Shown in pieces: positions 1 through 13,227 of a stretch of 64,000 bases of DNA. This DNA is from Leeuwenhoekiella aestuarii (lineage in GTDB: Bacteria; Bacteroidota; Bacteroidia; Flavobacteriales; Flavobacteriaceae). Under the pieces are notes generated by a model that was not told the DNA's origin, did not search any database, and saw only the letters and a list, made by a program, of their open reading frames with translations. The translations under genes and the position numbers were made by a program. Numbering within the stretch: the first letter of the stretch is position 1; each line of letters opens with the position of its first letter. The stretch is from positions 1 to 64,000 of the forward strand of contig NZ_QOVJ01000010.1 in assembly GCF_004104055.1 (NCBI RefSeq). The letters are read 5' to 3'.

Positions 1-1006
1 CAATATTGAGATTGTAAGCTGAACCTTGCAAGGCAAGCAGGTCAGACATTCCGTGGTCATTATAATCTTTATCGGTAAGGCTCAAAATGGTCTTACTGGT
101 CTTTTCGCACAACCAGAAAACAGCCTTTGCAGTCAATTCTTTGGTCCAGTCACAGGTACCTACCAGCCAGGGTGTTTTAACACGTGTAAGCTCAGATGCG
201 GCTGCATCGTCAAGTACAAAGGTGGTATTCTCATGCTCCTGTAAATAAGTTGCAGGAACTATTGAAGATATCTCTCCTTCAATAGTCTCTTTTAAAATTT
301 CGGCTTTGTTTTGACCCCATCCTAAAAGCACAATGCGTTTGGCGTTCAACACCGTATTGATCCCCATCGTGATCGCTTTTTTAGGCACATTAGAGAGCCC
401 TCTAAATGATCCCGCTGCATCGGCGCGGGTCAGGTAATCCAGAGTAATCATACGGGTACCGGAATTGAAGTGTGAACCCGGTTCATTAAAACCAATGTGA
501 CCGGTACGACCGATTCCCAACAGCTGAAAATCAAGTCCGCCGGCAGCTTTAATTTTGGCTTCGTAAGCGATACAAAACGGTTTGATCTCTTCCTGATCTA
601 TCGTCCCGTCAGGGATGTTTACCTGATCAGCCGGAATATCCACGTGATTGAATAAATGCTCGTGCATAAAATAATGGTAACTCTGCACGTCAGACTTATC
701 CATTGGCCAATATTCATCCAGATTAAAGGTGATCACATTTTTAAAACTTAATCCTTCTTCCTTATGCATACGTACCAGCTCTGCATACACATTAATAGGG
801 GAAGAGCCTGTGGCCAGTCCCAAAACGCATTTTTCACCAGCAGCTTCTTTACTGCAGATCAAATCAGCGATTTCCTGAGCTACAATAGCCGAAGCCTGTG
901 TTGATTGTTCAAAACTGATGTTGTGTATCTTCTCAAAACGGGTCTCTTCAAACTTACCTGCGGGTTCGTAGGTGATTTGTTTGCTATCTTCTGAAGTTGT
1001 TTTCAT
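1..1006 (-). CDS. nagB: Glucosamine-6-phosphate deaminase-like protein, two-domain type (partial, 3' end outside window)
   Basis: The frame starts at ATG 1006 and is still open at base 1, so at least 335 residues are present and the C-terminus is missing. NagB-type motifs are visible: GLATGSSP near residue 60, FNLDEYW near 90, and LGIGRTGHIGFNEPGS in the middle, which carries the HIGFNEP active-site loop. NagB converts glucosamine-6-phosphate to fructose-6-phosphate and ammonia in the cytoplasm. Ordinary NagB proteins end near 260-270 residues; this one continues with a segment containing KTPWLVGTCDW and HGMSDLL. That pattern is known from long Bacteroidota NagB-like proteins that carry a C-terminal PIG-L/LmbE deacetylase-like domain, which would lie outside the window. 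It is the last visible gene of the minus-strand operon, 19 bases after the GH95 gene, and fits use of GlcN/GlcNAc released by the GH89 enzyme. Confidence 0.85.
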   Translation of the reverse strand, partial: MKTTSEDSKQITYEPAGKFEETRFEKIHNISFEQSTQASAIVAQEIADLICSKEAAGEKCVLGLATGSSPINVYAELVRMHKEEGLSFKNVITFNLDEYWPMDKSDVQSYHYFMHEHLFNHVDIPADQVNIPDGTIDQEEIKPFCIAYEAKIKAAGGLDFQLLGIGRTGHIGFNEPGSHFNSGTRMITLDYLTRADAAGSFRGLSNVPKKAITMGINTVLNAKRIVLLGWGQNKAEILKETIEGEISSIVPATYLQEHENTTFVLDDAAASELTRVKTPWLVGTCDWTKELTAKAVFWLCEKTSKTILSLTDKDYNDHGMSDLLALQGSAYNLNI

Positions 1007-1025
1007 AATTAATAAAAAACTTAGA

Positions 1026-3527
1026 TTAGTTGTTTTTGGTTGTTATCTGGTACGTCTGGTCTGCTTCTACTGAAAAAGTAGTAAGAAAATAGTCGCCCTC
1101 TGCTTTTGACTCGAAAATTTTGGTATCCGCTTCAACAGGTATTTGCGTGCGCAAGGTGATTTTTCCGGTATTGTTTGTTTTTATCTTAGCATATTGAAGT
1201 CTTCCCTGTAACCATTTTATGTCTACTTCAAAATTCCCACGGGCTTTTAATCCATTTACCTCACCGTCAGCCCAGGCATCAGGTAGGGCAGGGAGCAGGT
1301 GCAATTCGCCCAGATGGCTTTGCAACAGCATTTCGGCTATGCCGGCAGTCGCTCCAAAATTCCCGTCAATTTGAAATGGGGGATGCGCGTCAAATAAATT
1401 GGGGTAGGTACCACCTTTATGTTCTTTAGAGTACGGGTCTACATAAAACATCAATTCGCGAATCATTTTATAGGCGTGATCGCCATCCAGTAAACGTGCA
1501 GCAAAATTGATTTTCCAGGCTTTACTCCAACCGGTTCCTTCATCACCACGCAGTTCAAATGTCTTTTCCGTAGCTTTTGCTAATTCCGGAGTGGTAAGCG
1601 GTGAGATGGAATTACCCGGATGTAGTCCAAATAAATGCGAAACATGACGATGATGCGGGTCTTCTTCTTCAAAATCCAGATTCCATTCCTGCAACTGGCC
1701 TTTAGCACCTATTTGATATGGAATCAAACGGTCCTGAGCTGCGCTAAGTTCTTGTCTAAAGTCTGCATCTTTTCCTAAAATTTCAGAAGCTTTAATGGTG
1801 TTGCTAAAGAGTTCGCGAATGATGGCGATATCCATTGTCGCACCTTCGGTAACTGCATATCCTTTGCCGTCTACCAGAAATAAGTTTTCAGGAGAGGTGG
1901 AAGGAGCGGTAGTTAATTTGCCATCGTGTTCTACCAACCAATCCAGCGTAAAAACGGCTGCTTCTTTCATCACCGGGTATACTTTAGCGAGATAGTCTTG
2001 ATCCTGAGTAAAGGCATAATGCTCCCACAAGTGCAACGTAAGCCAGTTACCGCCCATATACCAATTGGCCCATAACGGGTCGCCGTCACCGCGATCTCCA
2101 ACCGGATTTGCCGTTGCCCAGATGTCTGAATTGTGATGTAATACCCAGCCGGGTGCGTTGTAAAACTCTTTAGCTACACGGCTTCCGGTAACCGAAGCGT
2201 TTTGGATATAGGCTAAAAAGGGCTGATGCATCTCACTCAGATTGGTGGTTTCCGCGGGCCAGTAATTCATTTCGGCATTGATGTTTGTGGTGTAATTAGA
2301 ACTCCAGGGCGGGCGCATTTCTTTATTCCAAATCCCTTGTAGGTTGGCCGCAATGGCACCGGGTCTGGAAGAAGACACGAGCAAATACCTGCCGTACTGA
2401 AAATACAAAGCTTCCAACTCGGGATCGTTTGCACCTTCTGAATAATCTTTTAAACGTGTATCGGTAGGTTTATTCAATTGATCATCTGAAGTTTTGCCTA
2501 AATCAAGCGCGACCCGTTGCATATAAGTCGAAAAATCTGCAATGTGATCTGATTTTAACTGCTCAAACGACTTGGCCGAAGCCGCCTGCATAAATTCGCT
2601 AGCCAATCTGGCTTCGTCAAGTCCGTCTTTGTCCGGGCATTTGTCAAAACCGTTAAAACTGGTTGCTGCGGTAAGTAAAATAACCACTTCTGAAGCATCA
2701 GCGATCGCGAGACTAGTATCCTGAGTGGTTAGTTTGCCATCTGTTTTCAACACTTTGATTCGGTATTGAAAACGCATGCCGTTGCATCCTTCAGGGTCGT
2801 CGTAAGTAATGGGTTCTACACCTTCGGGATTGTAGTAATTGGGATTTACGTTTGCCGGGGCCTTGCCGCTTACCACCAATTCCTGATTTTCGGTCACCGA
2901 AACTTCAGCGCGCAATTGGCTTTCTGCGGAAAGATGCAGGTTTAGAGCTTGAGCTGCATCTGCAGTCAGTTTCATGACCAAAACATTATTAGGAGCAGAA
3001 GTGAAAAACTCCCGGGTATAGTTCACACCATCAGACTCAAAAAAAGTCGTTGTGATCGCATGTTCTATATTCAAGGTACGTTTATAGGCGTTTACCGAAT
3101 CATTTTTAAGTTCCTGATGCAGTAATAAATCACCCATCGGCATATAGGATTGGGTATAATAGCCCTGCATTTTTTTAGCCAAAAGCGTCGCCTGTGCATA
3201 GTCTTTGTCAAAAATCGCCTCGCGCAGGGGTTGCAAATAGGAAGCCGCATCGGGGTTGATACTTTGTGGAACCGGGCCGCCGCTGTACAGCGAACTTTCA
3301 TTTAGCTGAATCAATTCGTCACTTACGCGCCCAAAAACCATCGCACCTATTTTACCATTTCCTAGCGGCAGGGCCTCAACCCACTCGCGTGCAGGGGCAT
3401 CGTACCACAATTCTGGCAATTCAGCCTGAGCGGTTTCAGGATCTGAATTTTCTTCATTGGTACAGGAAAGCAGTGCAAAGAGCACCAGAAGAAGCAACGA
3501 AGAACTACGGAAGAACATTTTTTTCAT
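1026..3527 (-). CDS. GH95 alpha-L-fucosidase / alpha-L-galactosidase, lipoprotein
   Basis: 833 residues. ATG 3527 is preferred to a TTG one codon upstream. The N-terminus is a lipoprotein signal ending in the lipobox LFALLSC, so the enzyme is probably membrane-anchored, facing the periplasm or cell surface. The mature part opens with the GH95 signature [19 protein letters not shown]. Catalytic-region motifs of the family are in order: NINAEMNYW (the two Asn that activate water), TAPSTSPEN (general acid Glu) and FQIDGNFGA (Asp). Length is normal for GH95. The family is inverting and includes alpha-1,2-L-fucosidases and alpha-L-galactosidases; sequence alone does not separate them. It lies 38 bases downstream of the GH2 gene and 19 bases upstream of nagB in one operon. 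Confidence 0.9.
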   Translation of the reverse strand: MKKMFFRSSSLLLLVLFALLSCTNEENSDPETAQAELPELWYDAPAREWVEALPLGNGKIGAMVFGRVSDELIQLNESSLYSGGPVPQSINPDAASYLQPLREAIFDKDYAQATLLAKKMQGYYTQSYMPMGDLLLHQELKNDSVNAYKRTLNIEHAITTTFFESDGVNYTREFFTSAPNNVLVMKLTADAAQALNLHLSAESQLRAEVSVTENQELVVSGKAPANVNPNYYNPEGVEPITYDDPEGCNGMRFQYRIKVLKTDGKLTTQDTSLAIADASEVVILLTAATSFNGFDKCPDKDGLDEARLASEFMQAASAKSFEQLKSDHIADFSTYMQRVALDLGKTSDDQLNKPTDTRLKDYSEGANDPELEALYFQYGRYLLVSSSRPGAIAANLQGIWNKEMRPPWSSNYTTNINAEMNYWPAETTNLSEMHQPFLAYIQNASVTGSRVAKEFYNAPGWVLHHNSDIWATANPVGDRGDGDPLWANWYMGGNWLTLHLWEHYAFTQDQDYLAKVYPVMKEAAVFTLDWLVEHDGKLTTAPSTSPENLFLVDGKGYAVTEGATMDIAIIRELFSNTIKASEILGKDADFRQELSAAQDRLIPYQIGAKGQLQEWNLDFEEEDPHHRHVSHLFGLHPGNSISPLTTPELAKATEKTFELRGDEGTGWSKAWKINFAARLLDGDHAYKMIRELMFYVDPYSKEHKGGTYPNLFDAHPPFQIDGNFGATAGIAEMLLQSHLGELHLLPALPDAWADGEVNGLKARGNFEVDIKWLQGRLQYAKIKTNNTGKITLRTQIPVEADTKIFESKAEGDYFLTTFSVEADQTYQITTKNN

Positions 3528-3565
3528 CAATCGGTTTTTAAAGTAAAGGATGCCATCCTTTTAAA

Positions 3566-6685
<3,120 letters not shown>

Positions 6686-7816
6686 TTATATTTTGACGTA
6701 GATTTTCTTTTTGTCCATCCAGTAGCCCAGTGCCCAGCACAGAAGCATAAAGACAATAGCCGTCATCAGCACTCCAAAGGAACCCGGGAATATGCGTTGA
6801 AAAATTACTTCACTTACCCATTCAAAAGCATCCTGATTTTCATTTACTGGAATCAGGCGCAGCGTGATGTAAAACAGTTCGGAAAAGAGATAAATCACCA
6901 GAGGATTTTTGCCAAAGACGTTGAAGAAATTTGTGCCAAATTTGATGTTTTTCAGTTCTACCGCAAAGATGAGTGCTGCCAGCATAGACAGGTTAAGGCC
7001 TATGGTTAACATCGCAAATGGACTCGTCCATAACTTTTTAGAAAGCGGAAAAATAAGCGCCCACCATTCTGCAAGGGCAAAAACGAGAAAACCGGCCAGC
7101 ATCAGCTTGGCAATGGTCTCATAAGATTTGCCTTTTCGTCTGATAAATACACCGGCAAGGTAACCGGCAAGAACGTTTACAATACTGGGCAGCGTGCTCA
7201 GGATACCTTCTGGGTCAAAGGGAATAGCATCTTTTTTATAGATGTGGCCTTCGCCCAAAATAGCATAGTCAAATTGTGCCGCTGCATTGGTCGCCATCTC
7301 GAGTTCGCCTCCTGGTTCGCCAAAGGCATATAGAATTCCCCAGTAAGCGAGTAGGATCACCACACAAGAAATAAAAATCGCCCTGACTGAAAAATACCGT
7401 ACCATCACCGCACCAAAAAAGTAACACAGCGCAATACGCTGTAAAACGCCCATTACTCGGGTTTCTGAAAATGGAGATAATTGCAGTTGCCCGTCATTGA
7501 ATTCAAAAAAGGGAAACCAGTACATCAGGAATCCCAGCAGGAAGATGATGGCAGTACGTTTAAGTACTTTTTTCCAAAAGTCTGCGGGTGCAGCTTCCTG
7601 AAAGCGACGCATCGAGAAGCTCATGGCATTACCCACCGCAAACAGAAAGGACGGAAAAACTAAATCTGCCAGCGTAAACCCAAACCATTGTGCGTGCACC
7701 AGATATGGATACATAGCTGCACCGGTGCCCGGAGTGTTTACCAGGATCATCAGGGCGATGGTAAGCCCTCTAAATACGTCGAGCGATAAAAAGCGTTCTG
7801 AAGTTTTTACAGTCAT
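6686..7816 (-). CDS. HGSNAT-like / DUF5009 multi-spanning membrane acyltransferase
   Basis: 376 residues from ATG 7816. The frame is open further upstream, but that part overlaps the GH89 gene and is out of register with homologues. The protein starts SERFLSLDVFRGLTIALMI, the usual opening of the heparan-alpha-glucosaminide N-acetyltransferase domain, and shows about ten hydrophobic segments. Motif HAQWFGFTLADLVFP near residue 41 places a histidine where human HGSNAT has its active-site histidine. HGSNAT moves acetyl from cytosolic acetyl-CoA across the membrane to the amino group of a terminal alpha-glucosamine. The gene directly follows the GH89 gene (10-base gap), the enzyme that in lysosomes acts next in the same pathway. 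The acceptor here is inferred; many Bacteroidota paralogues have no known substrate. Confidence 0.78.
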   Translation of the reverse strand: MTVKTSERFLSLDVFRGLTIALMILVNTPGTGAAMYPYLVHAQWFGFTLADLVFPSFLFAVGNAMSFSMRRFQEAAPADFWKKVLKRTAIIFLLGFLMYWFPFFEFNDGQLQLSPFSETRVMGVLQRIALCYFFGAVMVRYFSVRAIFISCVVILLAYWGILYAFGEPGGELEMATNAAAQFDYAILGEGHIYKKDAIPFDPEGILSTLPSIVNVLAGYLAGVFIRRKGKSYETIAKLMLAGFLVFALAEWWALIFPLSKKLWTSPFAMLTIGLNLSMLAALIFAVELKNIKFGTNFFNVFGKNPLVIYLFSELFYITLRLIPVNENQDAFEWVSEVIFQRIFPGSFGVLMTAIVFMLLCWALGYWMDKKKIYVKI

Positions 7817-7826
7817 AGGCTGGTTT

Positions 7827-10079
7827 TTAATAGTTATAGTCAATAGGTGGCATAATCTGGGTGATCGGAGCAATTTTGCTTCGGTATTTAGCGTGAAGCT
7901 CTTTTGCGATTTCAAAGGCATTGCCGCTGGGTTCGGTAGGGTAGGATTCTTCTTTATTAACCCATTTCCATTCCCATTTTTTGATTTTTTCATCAAAAGC
8001 CTCCTGATCAAAATTCCCCCAGCTTGCTTCAACATCGGTAATAAATTGTTGCCAGCGTGGTTTGTAAAAATCATCCATTACACCGCTCCATTGGCGACAG
8101 GAGTATTCGTGCAACGGATTATCAGGGCCTCCCCAAAGGGTGATGAGGTCGCGGGCATTACGCTCGTAAAGCGCTTTTTCTTCAGGAGTGATGCCCCAAC
8201 TTCGGGCATCTGCGATCCAGGGTCCAAGCAGAAAATCATTGCGTGTAGCGAGTAGTTTGTCCAGATCACTAATGAGTGTCAGGAGTTCGTCGCTGTGTTT
8301 TTTAAAGGCTTCTTTGTCGTTGTTTTCATAAGCGATACGCATTTGCTGTTGCACCGGTAGGGCATAGTTGGCAAGCACCTGACGGCTAAGGTCTACCAGG
8401 TCGTATTCAAAACCATCTGAATTTTTAAACGTATCACTGGCGCCAATAAACAGGTCCCAGGCAGGTAGCAAATCAAGCGGATCGTAATTCATCTTAGTAC
8501 GTGCCCAGCGGCGGTACCCTTCAAAAGTAGGTCGTGCTGCGATGATAGACTCGGCACCGTCACGTATGGTAGTACCGTTATAGGCGGTTGCTACCAAGAT
8601 ATCCCAGGCTTCAAGAATGCTGTCGTTTACCGCACCATAGCGGTTGCGGGTATAGTTCTTTAGCCAGGACTTGAGTTCGATAGGCGTATCCCGCCAGGTA
8701 TTATCGGTCATCAACTCGTAAAGCACCGGGTTTTGTTCAATGGCTTCCATCGTAAGACCAATACCTTTTAAATTTCCCGAAGTGCTGTCGTTTAAGGCCA
8801 GTGCCGGCTGTTCGGCAACGGTCTCGATACGGCCAAACATACTGATGTTTCCGCCAAAATTGTGCAGCATATTCCAGATCCATTGTTTGCCGTAGAAAGC
8901 TTCGGTCTGCTTCCAGACGGGTTCGATTTCGGTGGCCAGATCGAGAATGATCATACGATCATCAGGCACTGTGCTGAGCAAGCCTTTGATTTGCGGCGTT
9001 TTCCAAAAGTCTTTATGACTGTAAAACAACCAACCCTGCATCACCCAGGTTGCTTTGGGATCTGCGGCTTTCATTCCTTCAAAAATCTTTTCGCTCAACT
9101 CCCCCAAATATTTAGGATCGTCCGAGGGCGGCTCATTCTCATTAAACGTATCTGCCGTGTAGAAGTGATCTGTACCAAAAACTTCCTCCTGTTTTTCTAA
9201 AAAGCGTTTTCCAATTTCTGCGAAAAGCGGATCTTCTGCATCAAGGATATAGGTGTCTCCAAAATCATTGCCCCAGTTGGTCTTTTTAAGATCGGCATCA
9301 GGGAAGAATTTTTTAAAGGAGGCAGGCACATGTCCCGTAAATGCCGGAAGCACGGGTTTCATCCCCAATTCGCGCGAACGCTTTAAAATCTTTTTTTGCA
9401 GGTCGCGGTGGCTTTCTTTCCAGCTTTGCGGAAGCGGACCGCCCCAACCGTCCAGATTTCCCATCCAAAACCACGAGAAATACGACGGGCCGCTGAAGAA
9501 ATCCTTAAGGTCTTCATCGGTAAAGCCGTAGGATTTGTAAACTTCGCCCCAGATGTATTCTTCGCCGGTAATAGCCAGAGGCATATTGATGCCGTGAAGC
9601 GCCATCCAGTCGATTTCCTTTTCCCAGCGCTCCCAATCCCACCAGCTCATCGAGTAGTTGAACGTGCAATAGTTGAGGTAATAGCGATATTCGTATGGTG
9701 ATTCTTTGCGCACCGGTTGCTCGGGCAAGGGCAGTGATTCCGGGAAGTTGAGGTTGGTACCATTCCAAGTGATCTGCCCGTGCGCATACTCTTTGATGTA
9801 GTAATACAGCGCCGAGGCGATAGCGACCCCATTGTTTCCTCTCAAACTGATTTTACCATCCTGAGCTGCAATTTCAAAAGCCTGATCGCCGGCACCGGGC
9901 AGCGAATCGATGATAAACTCCTCTGCATATTCGGGAACAACCCGATTCAGCAGGCCTTGGTAGGGAGCTTCTGCTGCAGGCGCTTGTTTGGTTTCCTTTT
10001 GACAGGAATTCAGGCCGAAAATAAGTAGCAGGCAACTTGCAAGCTGCACGAATGATGAATAATTAAGTTTGAGAATCAT
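7827..10079 (-). CDS. GH89 alpha-N-acetylglucosaminidase (NAGLU family), lipoprotein
   Basis: 750 residues with a lipoprotein signal ending LLIFGLNSC. NAGLU hallmarks are clear: NYCTFNYSMSWWDWERWEKE near residue 135, HGINMPLAITGEE, the tryptophan-rich FSWFWMGNLDGWGGPLP, the first catalytic Glu in DTFNENEPP and the second in GIGLTMEAIEQN. The family hydrolyses terminal alpha-linked N-acetylglucosamine from heparan-type chains or from alpha-GlcNAc-capped glycans. Length and motif order match human NAGLU. It sits 23 bases after the inositol oxygenase gene and 10 bases before the HGSNAT-like gene, whose product would convert alpha-GlcN ends into the alpha-GlcNAc ends this enzyme needs. Confidence 0.93.
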   Translation of the reverse strand: MILKLNYSSFVQLASCLLLIFGLNSCQKETKQAPAAEAPYQGLLNRVVPEYAEEFIIDSLPGAGDQAFEIAAQDGKISLRGNNGVAIASALYYYIKEYAHGQITWNGTNLNFPESLPLPEQPVRKESPYEYRYYLNYCTFNYSMSWWDWERWEKEIDWMALHGINMPLAITGEEYIWGEVYKSYGFTDEDLKDFFSGPSYFSWFWMGNLDGWGGPLPQSWKESHRDLQKKILKRSRELGMKPVLPAFTGHVPASFKKFFPDADLKKTNWGNDFGDTYILDAEDPLFAEIGKRFLEKQEEVFGTDHFYTADTFNENEPPSDDPKYLGELSEKIFEGMKAADPKATWVMQGWLFYSHKDFWKTPQIKGLLSTVPDDRMIILDLATEIEPVWKQTEAFYGKQWIWNMLHNFGGNISMFGRIETVAEQPALALNDSTSGNLKGIGLTMEAIEQNPVLYELMTDNTWRDTPIELKSWLKNYTRNRYGAVNDSILEAWDILVATAYNGTTIRDGAESIIAARPTFEGYRRWARTKMNYDPLDLLPAWDLFIGASDTFKNSDGFEYDLVDLSRQVLANYALPVQQQMRIAYENNDKEAFKKHSDELLTLISDLDKLLATRNDFLLGPWIADARSWGITPEEKALYERNARDLITLWGGPDNPLHEYSCRQWSGVMDDFYKPRWQQFITDVEASWGNFDQEAFDEKIKKWEWKWVNKEESYPTEPSGNAFEIAKELHAKYRSKIAPITQIMPPIDYNY

Positions 10080-10102
10080 AACAGGTATTACTAAAAAATG
10101 AT

Positions 10103-10966
10103 CTAAAATTTCAGGGTGTCCGGTAAGAATTTGGCAGCCAAATCCTCATAATAGGGACGCAGTTCTTTTACGTTTGGTGGGGTAGGAGCCTTGGAGTACA
10201 AATCGTACGGATTGAATTTTTCTACCCATTTAAACATCTCGTGATCGTGAGCACTCATCAGGTGATCGTAAGCTCCTTCGCGGTGTTGCGAATAAAACGA
10301 ATGATACCGTATCATATACAGGGCAGGATCGGGGAGGTAGTCTTTTAAAATATGATAAAGATATTCATCGTGACCCCAGGACATATGTACTTTATCCAAT
10401 CCGCAATACGGACTGTATACACCAAATTTGGTATTTAGTTCTTCATTTTTGTAATCGGGGTTCTGTTTAAAGAATTCCGGGTACACGATTTTGTCTGAAA
10501 AGGCACAACCTACAGGGAATGTGTCTCCAACAACGGCCCATTGGGGTTCGCCAAAAAGACAAAGTACTTTGCCTAAATCGTGCAAAAACCCCGTTAACAC
10601 AAACCAGTCTGAATGTCCGTCTGCACGTATCGCTTCAGAAGTTTGTAGCAAGTGCTGGGTTTGATCCAGATCAATATCCGGGTCAGAATCGTCAACGAGG
10701 GTATTTAGAAACTCAACGGCATCCCAAAGTGACATCTCCCGGCGGTTAAACTGCAGAAAGTCTTTTTTCTTTTCAAGCACAAAATCATAGGTCTGATTGA
10801 TGTGATTGATGCGGTAAAATTCTTTTACCGTGTCGCGGGCAGGAGCCTCGTAATTGCGAAATTCTTCCTTGGCTTTAGGAGCCTCTTCAGGATAACGACG
10901 TACCACATCATCTTCCCATTCATCAAGACTGCCAAGCGGTTGCGCGTTTTGATTGCTATCTTTCAT
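10103..10966 (-). CDS. myo-Inositol oxygenase (MIOX)
   Basis: 287 residues, no signal peptide, cytoplasmic. All six di-iron ligands known from mammalian MIOX can be placed: His in QTQHLLQ, His-Asp in GFLHDLGK, His in SWGHDEY, His in IRYHSFYSQ and Asp in FNPYDLYSK. Length is close to the roughly 285 residues of animal MIOX. The enzyme opens the myo-inositol ring with O2 to give D-glucuronate. It is best known from animals, plants and fungi and is less often described in bacteria. It lies between a sodium symporter gene and the GH89 gene, so inositol could be imported and oxidised. The glucuronate could enter UxaC, encoded at 51.4 kb; the fructuronate steps UxuB/UxuA are not in this window. Confidence 0.93.
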   Translation of the reverse strand: MKDSNQNAQPLGSLDEWEDDVVRRYPEEAPKAKEEFRNYEAPARDTVKEFYRINHINQTYDFVLEKKKDFLQFNRREMSLWDAVEFLNTLVDDSDPDIDLDQTQHLLQTSEAIRADGHSDWFVLTGFLHDLGKVLCLFGEPQWAVVGDTFPVGCAFSDKIVYPEFFKQNPDYKNEELNTKFGVYSPYCGLDKVHMSWGHDEYLYHILKDYLPDPALYMIRYHSFYSQHREGAYDHLMSAHDHEMFKWVEKFNPYDLYSKAPTPPNVKELRPYYEDLAAKFLPDTLKF

Positions 10967-11065
10967 AAATATAAATTCAGGTTAAACAGTTCTTTTAATT
11001 CTTCATTTTAGAGGCACATGTGGCCAATTCAATTCCCGCTATGCGGGTTTCATCAGTCAAAGCAT

Positions 11066-13225
11066 TTAAGACCCGAGGGAAACCATCAGGTAAAGTAATC
11101 CAATAATGAGTATAACAATGAGACAGGCCAGCAAGAAGCCGGTACGGTCTTTTTTATTCCAGGTATAGATTTCCCAATTGCTGTTTGGGAATAAAAGTTT
11201 TTCGGTGGTGGGCTGATTCTTCAGAATGCTATTGTCTACTGCGCGGGTACGCATTTTACGGTAAAATTCAGCTAAATGTTTATCTGAATCCGGTTTAGTT
11301 GCTAAAGCGATAAGAAACAGCACCAAGAATGGGAATAACAGTCGAATTCCCAGTCTTATGGTTTCGTTTAAGGCATATGGGTTTTTTGAAAGATCCCACC
11401 CCAAACTGTCCAGCAGGTACAATTCAAGATAAATATAACCGCGGCTGTAGGAGGTACCGTCTTTCTCGGTCGTAACCCCTTTAGACCAAAATATAGCCTG
11501 TCGCGGCATGGCATAATCCACAGCATTTGTACCGCCCAGCGCAAGTTCTTCAGGTTTACTGATCTGTTCTTTTTCGCTTTGCGGAAGCTTTTCCCATTGC
11601 GCGATATCGTGTATGCGGTTATCCAGATCGACTTCCTTTACCTCATAATTTCGGGTTACAATACGGGAATCGGTAAGCTTCGTAAGGCTTTCATCGGTAC
11701 GCATCGCCGGAAAAATATTAGGTAACAGCGTCGGAATTAGATAAAACAAGGTAAAGGTGAGCAGAATCGAACTCCACGCGGCAATTCGGTTTGCTCTTCG
11801 CCATTTTAAGCCCAGCCAGAAGGCGGCTACAAAGACCACAAAAAACTCCCAGATGAACTTTAATATCTGTAAAATCGTGTCAAATTGAGTCGTAATGATT
11901 GCCGCCCCAATTAGGAATATAGCTCCCGAAATACGTGCGGCCCAGATGTAATGCCTGGCAGATTTTTCCGGAAAAAAGTATTTGTAAAAATTGTTAACCA
12001 CCAACCCGGACACGGTAATCATCAGGCAGTCTGCTGTAGACATTAAAGCGGCCATCAAACTGGCAAGCATCAGCCCTACAAGGCCCAATCCCAGAGGTGC
12101 TAATAGTTGTGTGGTGGCGTGACCCCAAACGAAATCGGAGTTCATGATTTTACCGCCATAAAGCAATATGGCACAAAGGCCCACCATTCCCCACAAGATG
12201 GTCACAATACGCTTCATAAACGTACCGGTCACAAAGCCCGTACGCGCGGCGTCTTCACTTTTTGCGGCTCCCGCAGTTACGAGTTGATTAGGCTGCGCGA
12301 CAACTGTCATCCCAGATACTAACGCGGCCATAACTATGAAATACCAGGTAAAATCTAAGGTTGCAGGCGAACCAAAAATTTCAAAAGTACTTTCGGGCAA
12401 TTGCTCGTGCAGATTCGAAAGCGCATCCATCATTCCGCTGCCGCCAAATTGCTCATTAATTGCCGACCAGGCAAAAGGAATGAGAATTATAGAAAGCAAA
12501 ATGATAAAAATACCCTGAAGCAAATCAGTGTAAAAAGCAGCTTCGAGTCCTCCCATTGCGGTGTAAAACAGAACGATGAAACAGATGGTCCAGATAAGTA
12601 CATCTTCAGAAAAATAACTGAATAACGCCCGCGGATTTTCCTGTCTGAGTTCGGCTAATTCCTGTTTCTCAGCTTGCGAGAGGTAGGTGAAGTTTTCGTT
12701 AGATAATTCAAAAAGGCGGTCTGCTTTTTCTTTTTCGACTTTTTCAGTCACAGTCAGTGCGGTATCCGGCTTTCCGGTCATAGCCATTGCGGTTGTGGTA
12801 ACCGCTTTATACCCTACAGAGAGCAAGCCCATCATCCCGATGGTGCCCACAAGAGCATAAGTTGCGGCCATTTTTCGCGAAGCGTAACGTTGCTCGTAAA
12901 AATCACCCATTGTCGTGATGCGCAGCCGTCGTAACCACGGAGCTGTGATCCAAAATAAAGGAGTGGCAAAAAGCATTAAAAGCGAACTCCAGATTCCGCT
13001 GGCGCCGTTCTTGAAGGTTGTTGTTGCTACACCTGCCGGACCGTCTGCTGAGGTTGCCTGCCCAAAACTGGCAAATGTTGAAAAAAGTTTTCCAAACTGT
13101 CTGCCGCCCAGAAAATAATCTTCCTCCTTTTTAATCTTCAGGCTAGATCGTATACCGATATACACAATGACGCCGAAGTACAGCACCAAAACTACAATAT
13201 CCAGATATGACAAGCCTAAAACCAT
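11066..13225 (-). CDS. Sodium:solute symporter (SSS/SLC5 family)
   Basis: 719 residues, about 13-14 hydrophobic segments. It opens LSYLDIVVLVLYFGVIVYIG and continues with EEDYFLGGRQFGK and FASFGQATSADGPAG, typical of solute:sodium symporters with the LeuT fold. MSTADCLMITVSGL in the middle matches the region that contributes to the sodium site. It is longer than the usual 500-550 residues because of two hydrophilic insertions, near residues 165-205 and 500-575; long forms like this are common near sugar loci in Bacteroidota. The start lies 2 bases after the GH28 stop. SLC5 members carry sugars, uronates or myo-inositol; the adjacent MIOX gene makes inositol a reasonable guess for the cargo. 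Confidence 0.88.
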   Translation of the reverse strand: MVLGLSYLDIVVLVLYFGVIVYIGIRSSLKIKKEEDYFLGGRQFGKLFSTFASFGQATSADGPAGVATTTFKNGASGIWSSLLMLFATPLFWITAPWLRRLRITTMGDFYEQRYASRKMAATYALVGTIGMMGLLSVGYKAVTTTAMAMTGKPDTALTVTEKVEKEKADRLFELSNENFTYLSQAEKQELAELRQENPRALFSYFSEDVLIWTICFIVLFYTAMGGLEAAFYTDLLQGIFIILLSIILIPFAWSAINEQFGGSGMMDALSNLHEQLPESTFEIFGSPATLDFTWYFIVMAALVSGMTVVAQPNQLVTAGAAKSEDAARTGFVTGTFMKRIVTILWGMVGLCAILLYGGKIMNSDFVWGHATTQLLAPLGLGLVGLMLASLMAALMSTADCLMITVSGLVVNNFYKYFFPEKSARHYIWAARISGAIFLIGAAIITTQFDTILQILKFIWEFFVVFVAAFWLGLKWRRANRIAAWSSILLTFTLFYLIPTLLPNIFPAMRTDESLTKLTDSRIVTRNYEVKEVDLDNRIHDIAQWEKLPQSEKEQISKPEELALGGTNAVDYAMPRQAIFWSKGVTTEKDGTSYSRGYIYLELYLLDSLGWDLSKNPYALNETIRLGIRLLFPFLVLFLIALATKPDSDKHLAEFYRKMRTRAVDNSILKNQPTTEKLLFPNSNWEIYTWNKKDRTGFLLACLIVILIIGLLYLMVSLGS

Positions 13226-13227
13226 AA

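Noticed and set aside
7817-8074. N-terminal extension of the HGSNAT-like protein
   Set aside because: The extension overlaps the end of the GH89 gene by about 250 bases and lies before the conserved RFLSLDVFRG opening.
7623-8255. Open frame of 210 codons on the plus strand across the GH89/HGSNAT-like junction
   Set aside because: Antisense to two well-supported genes; composition is low-complexity Phe-rich and no family is recognisable.
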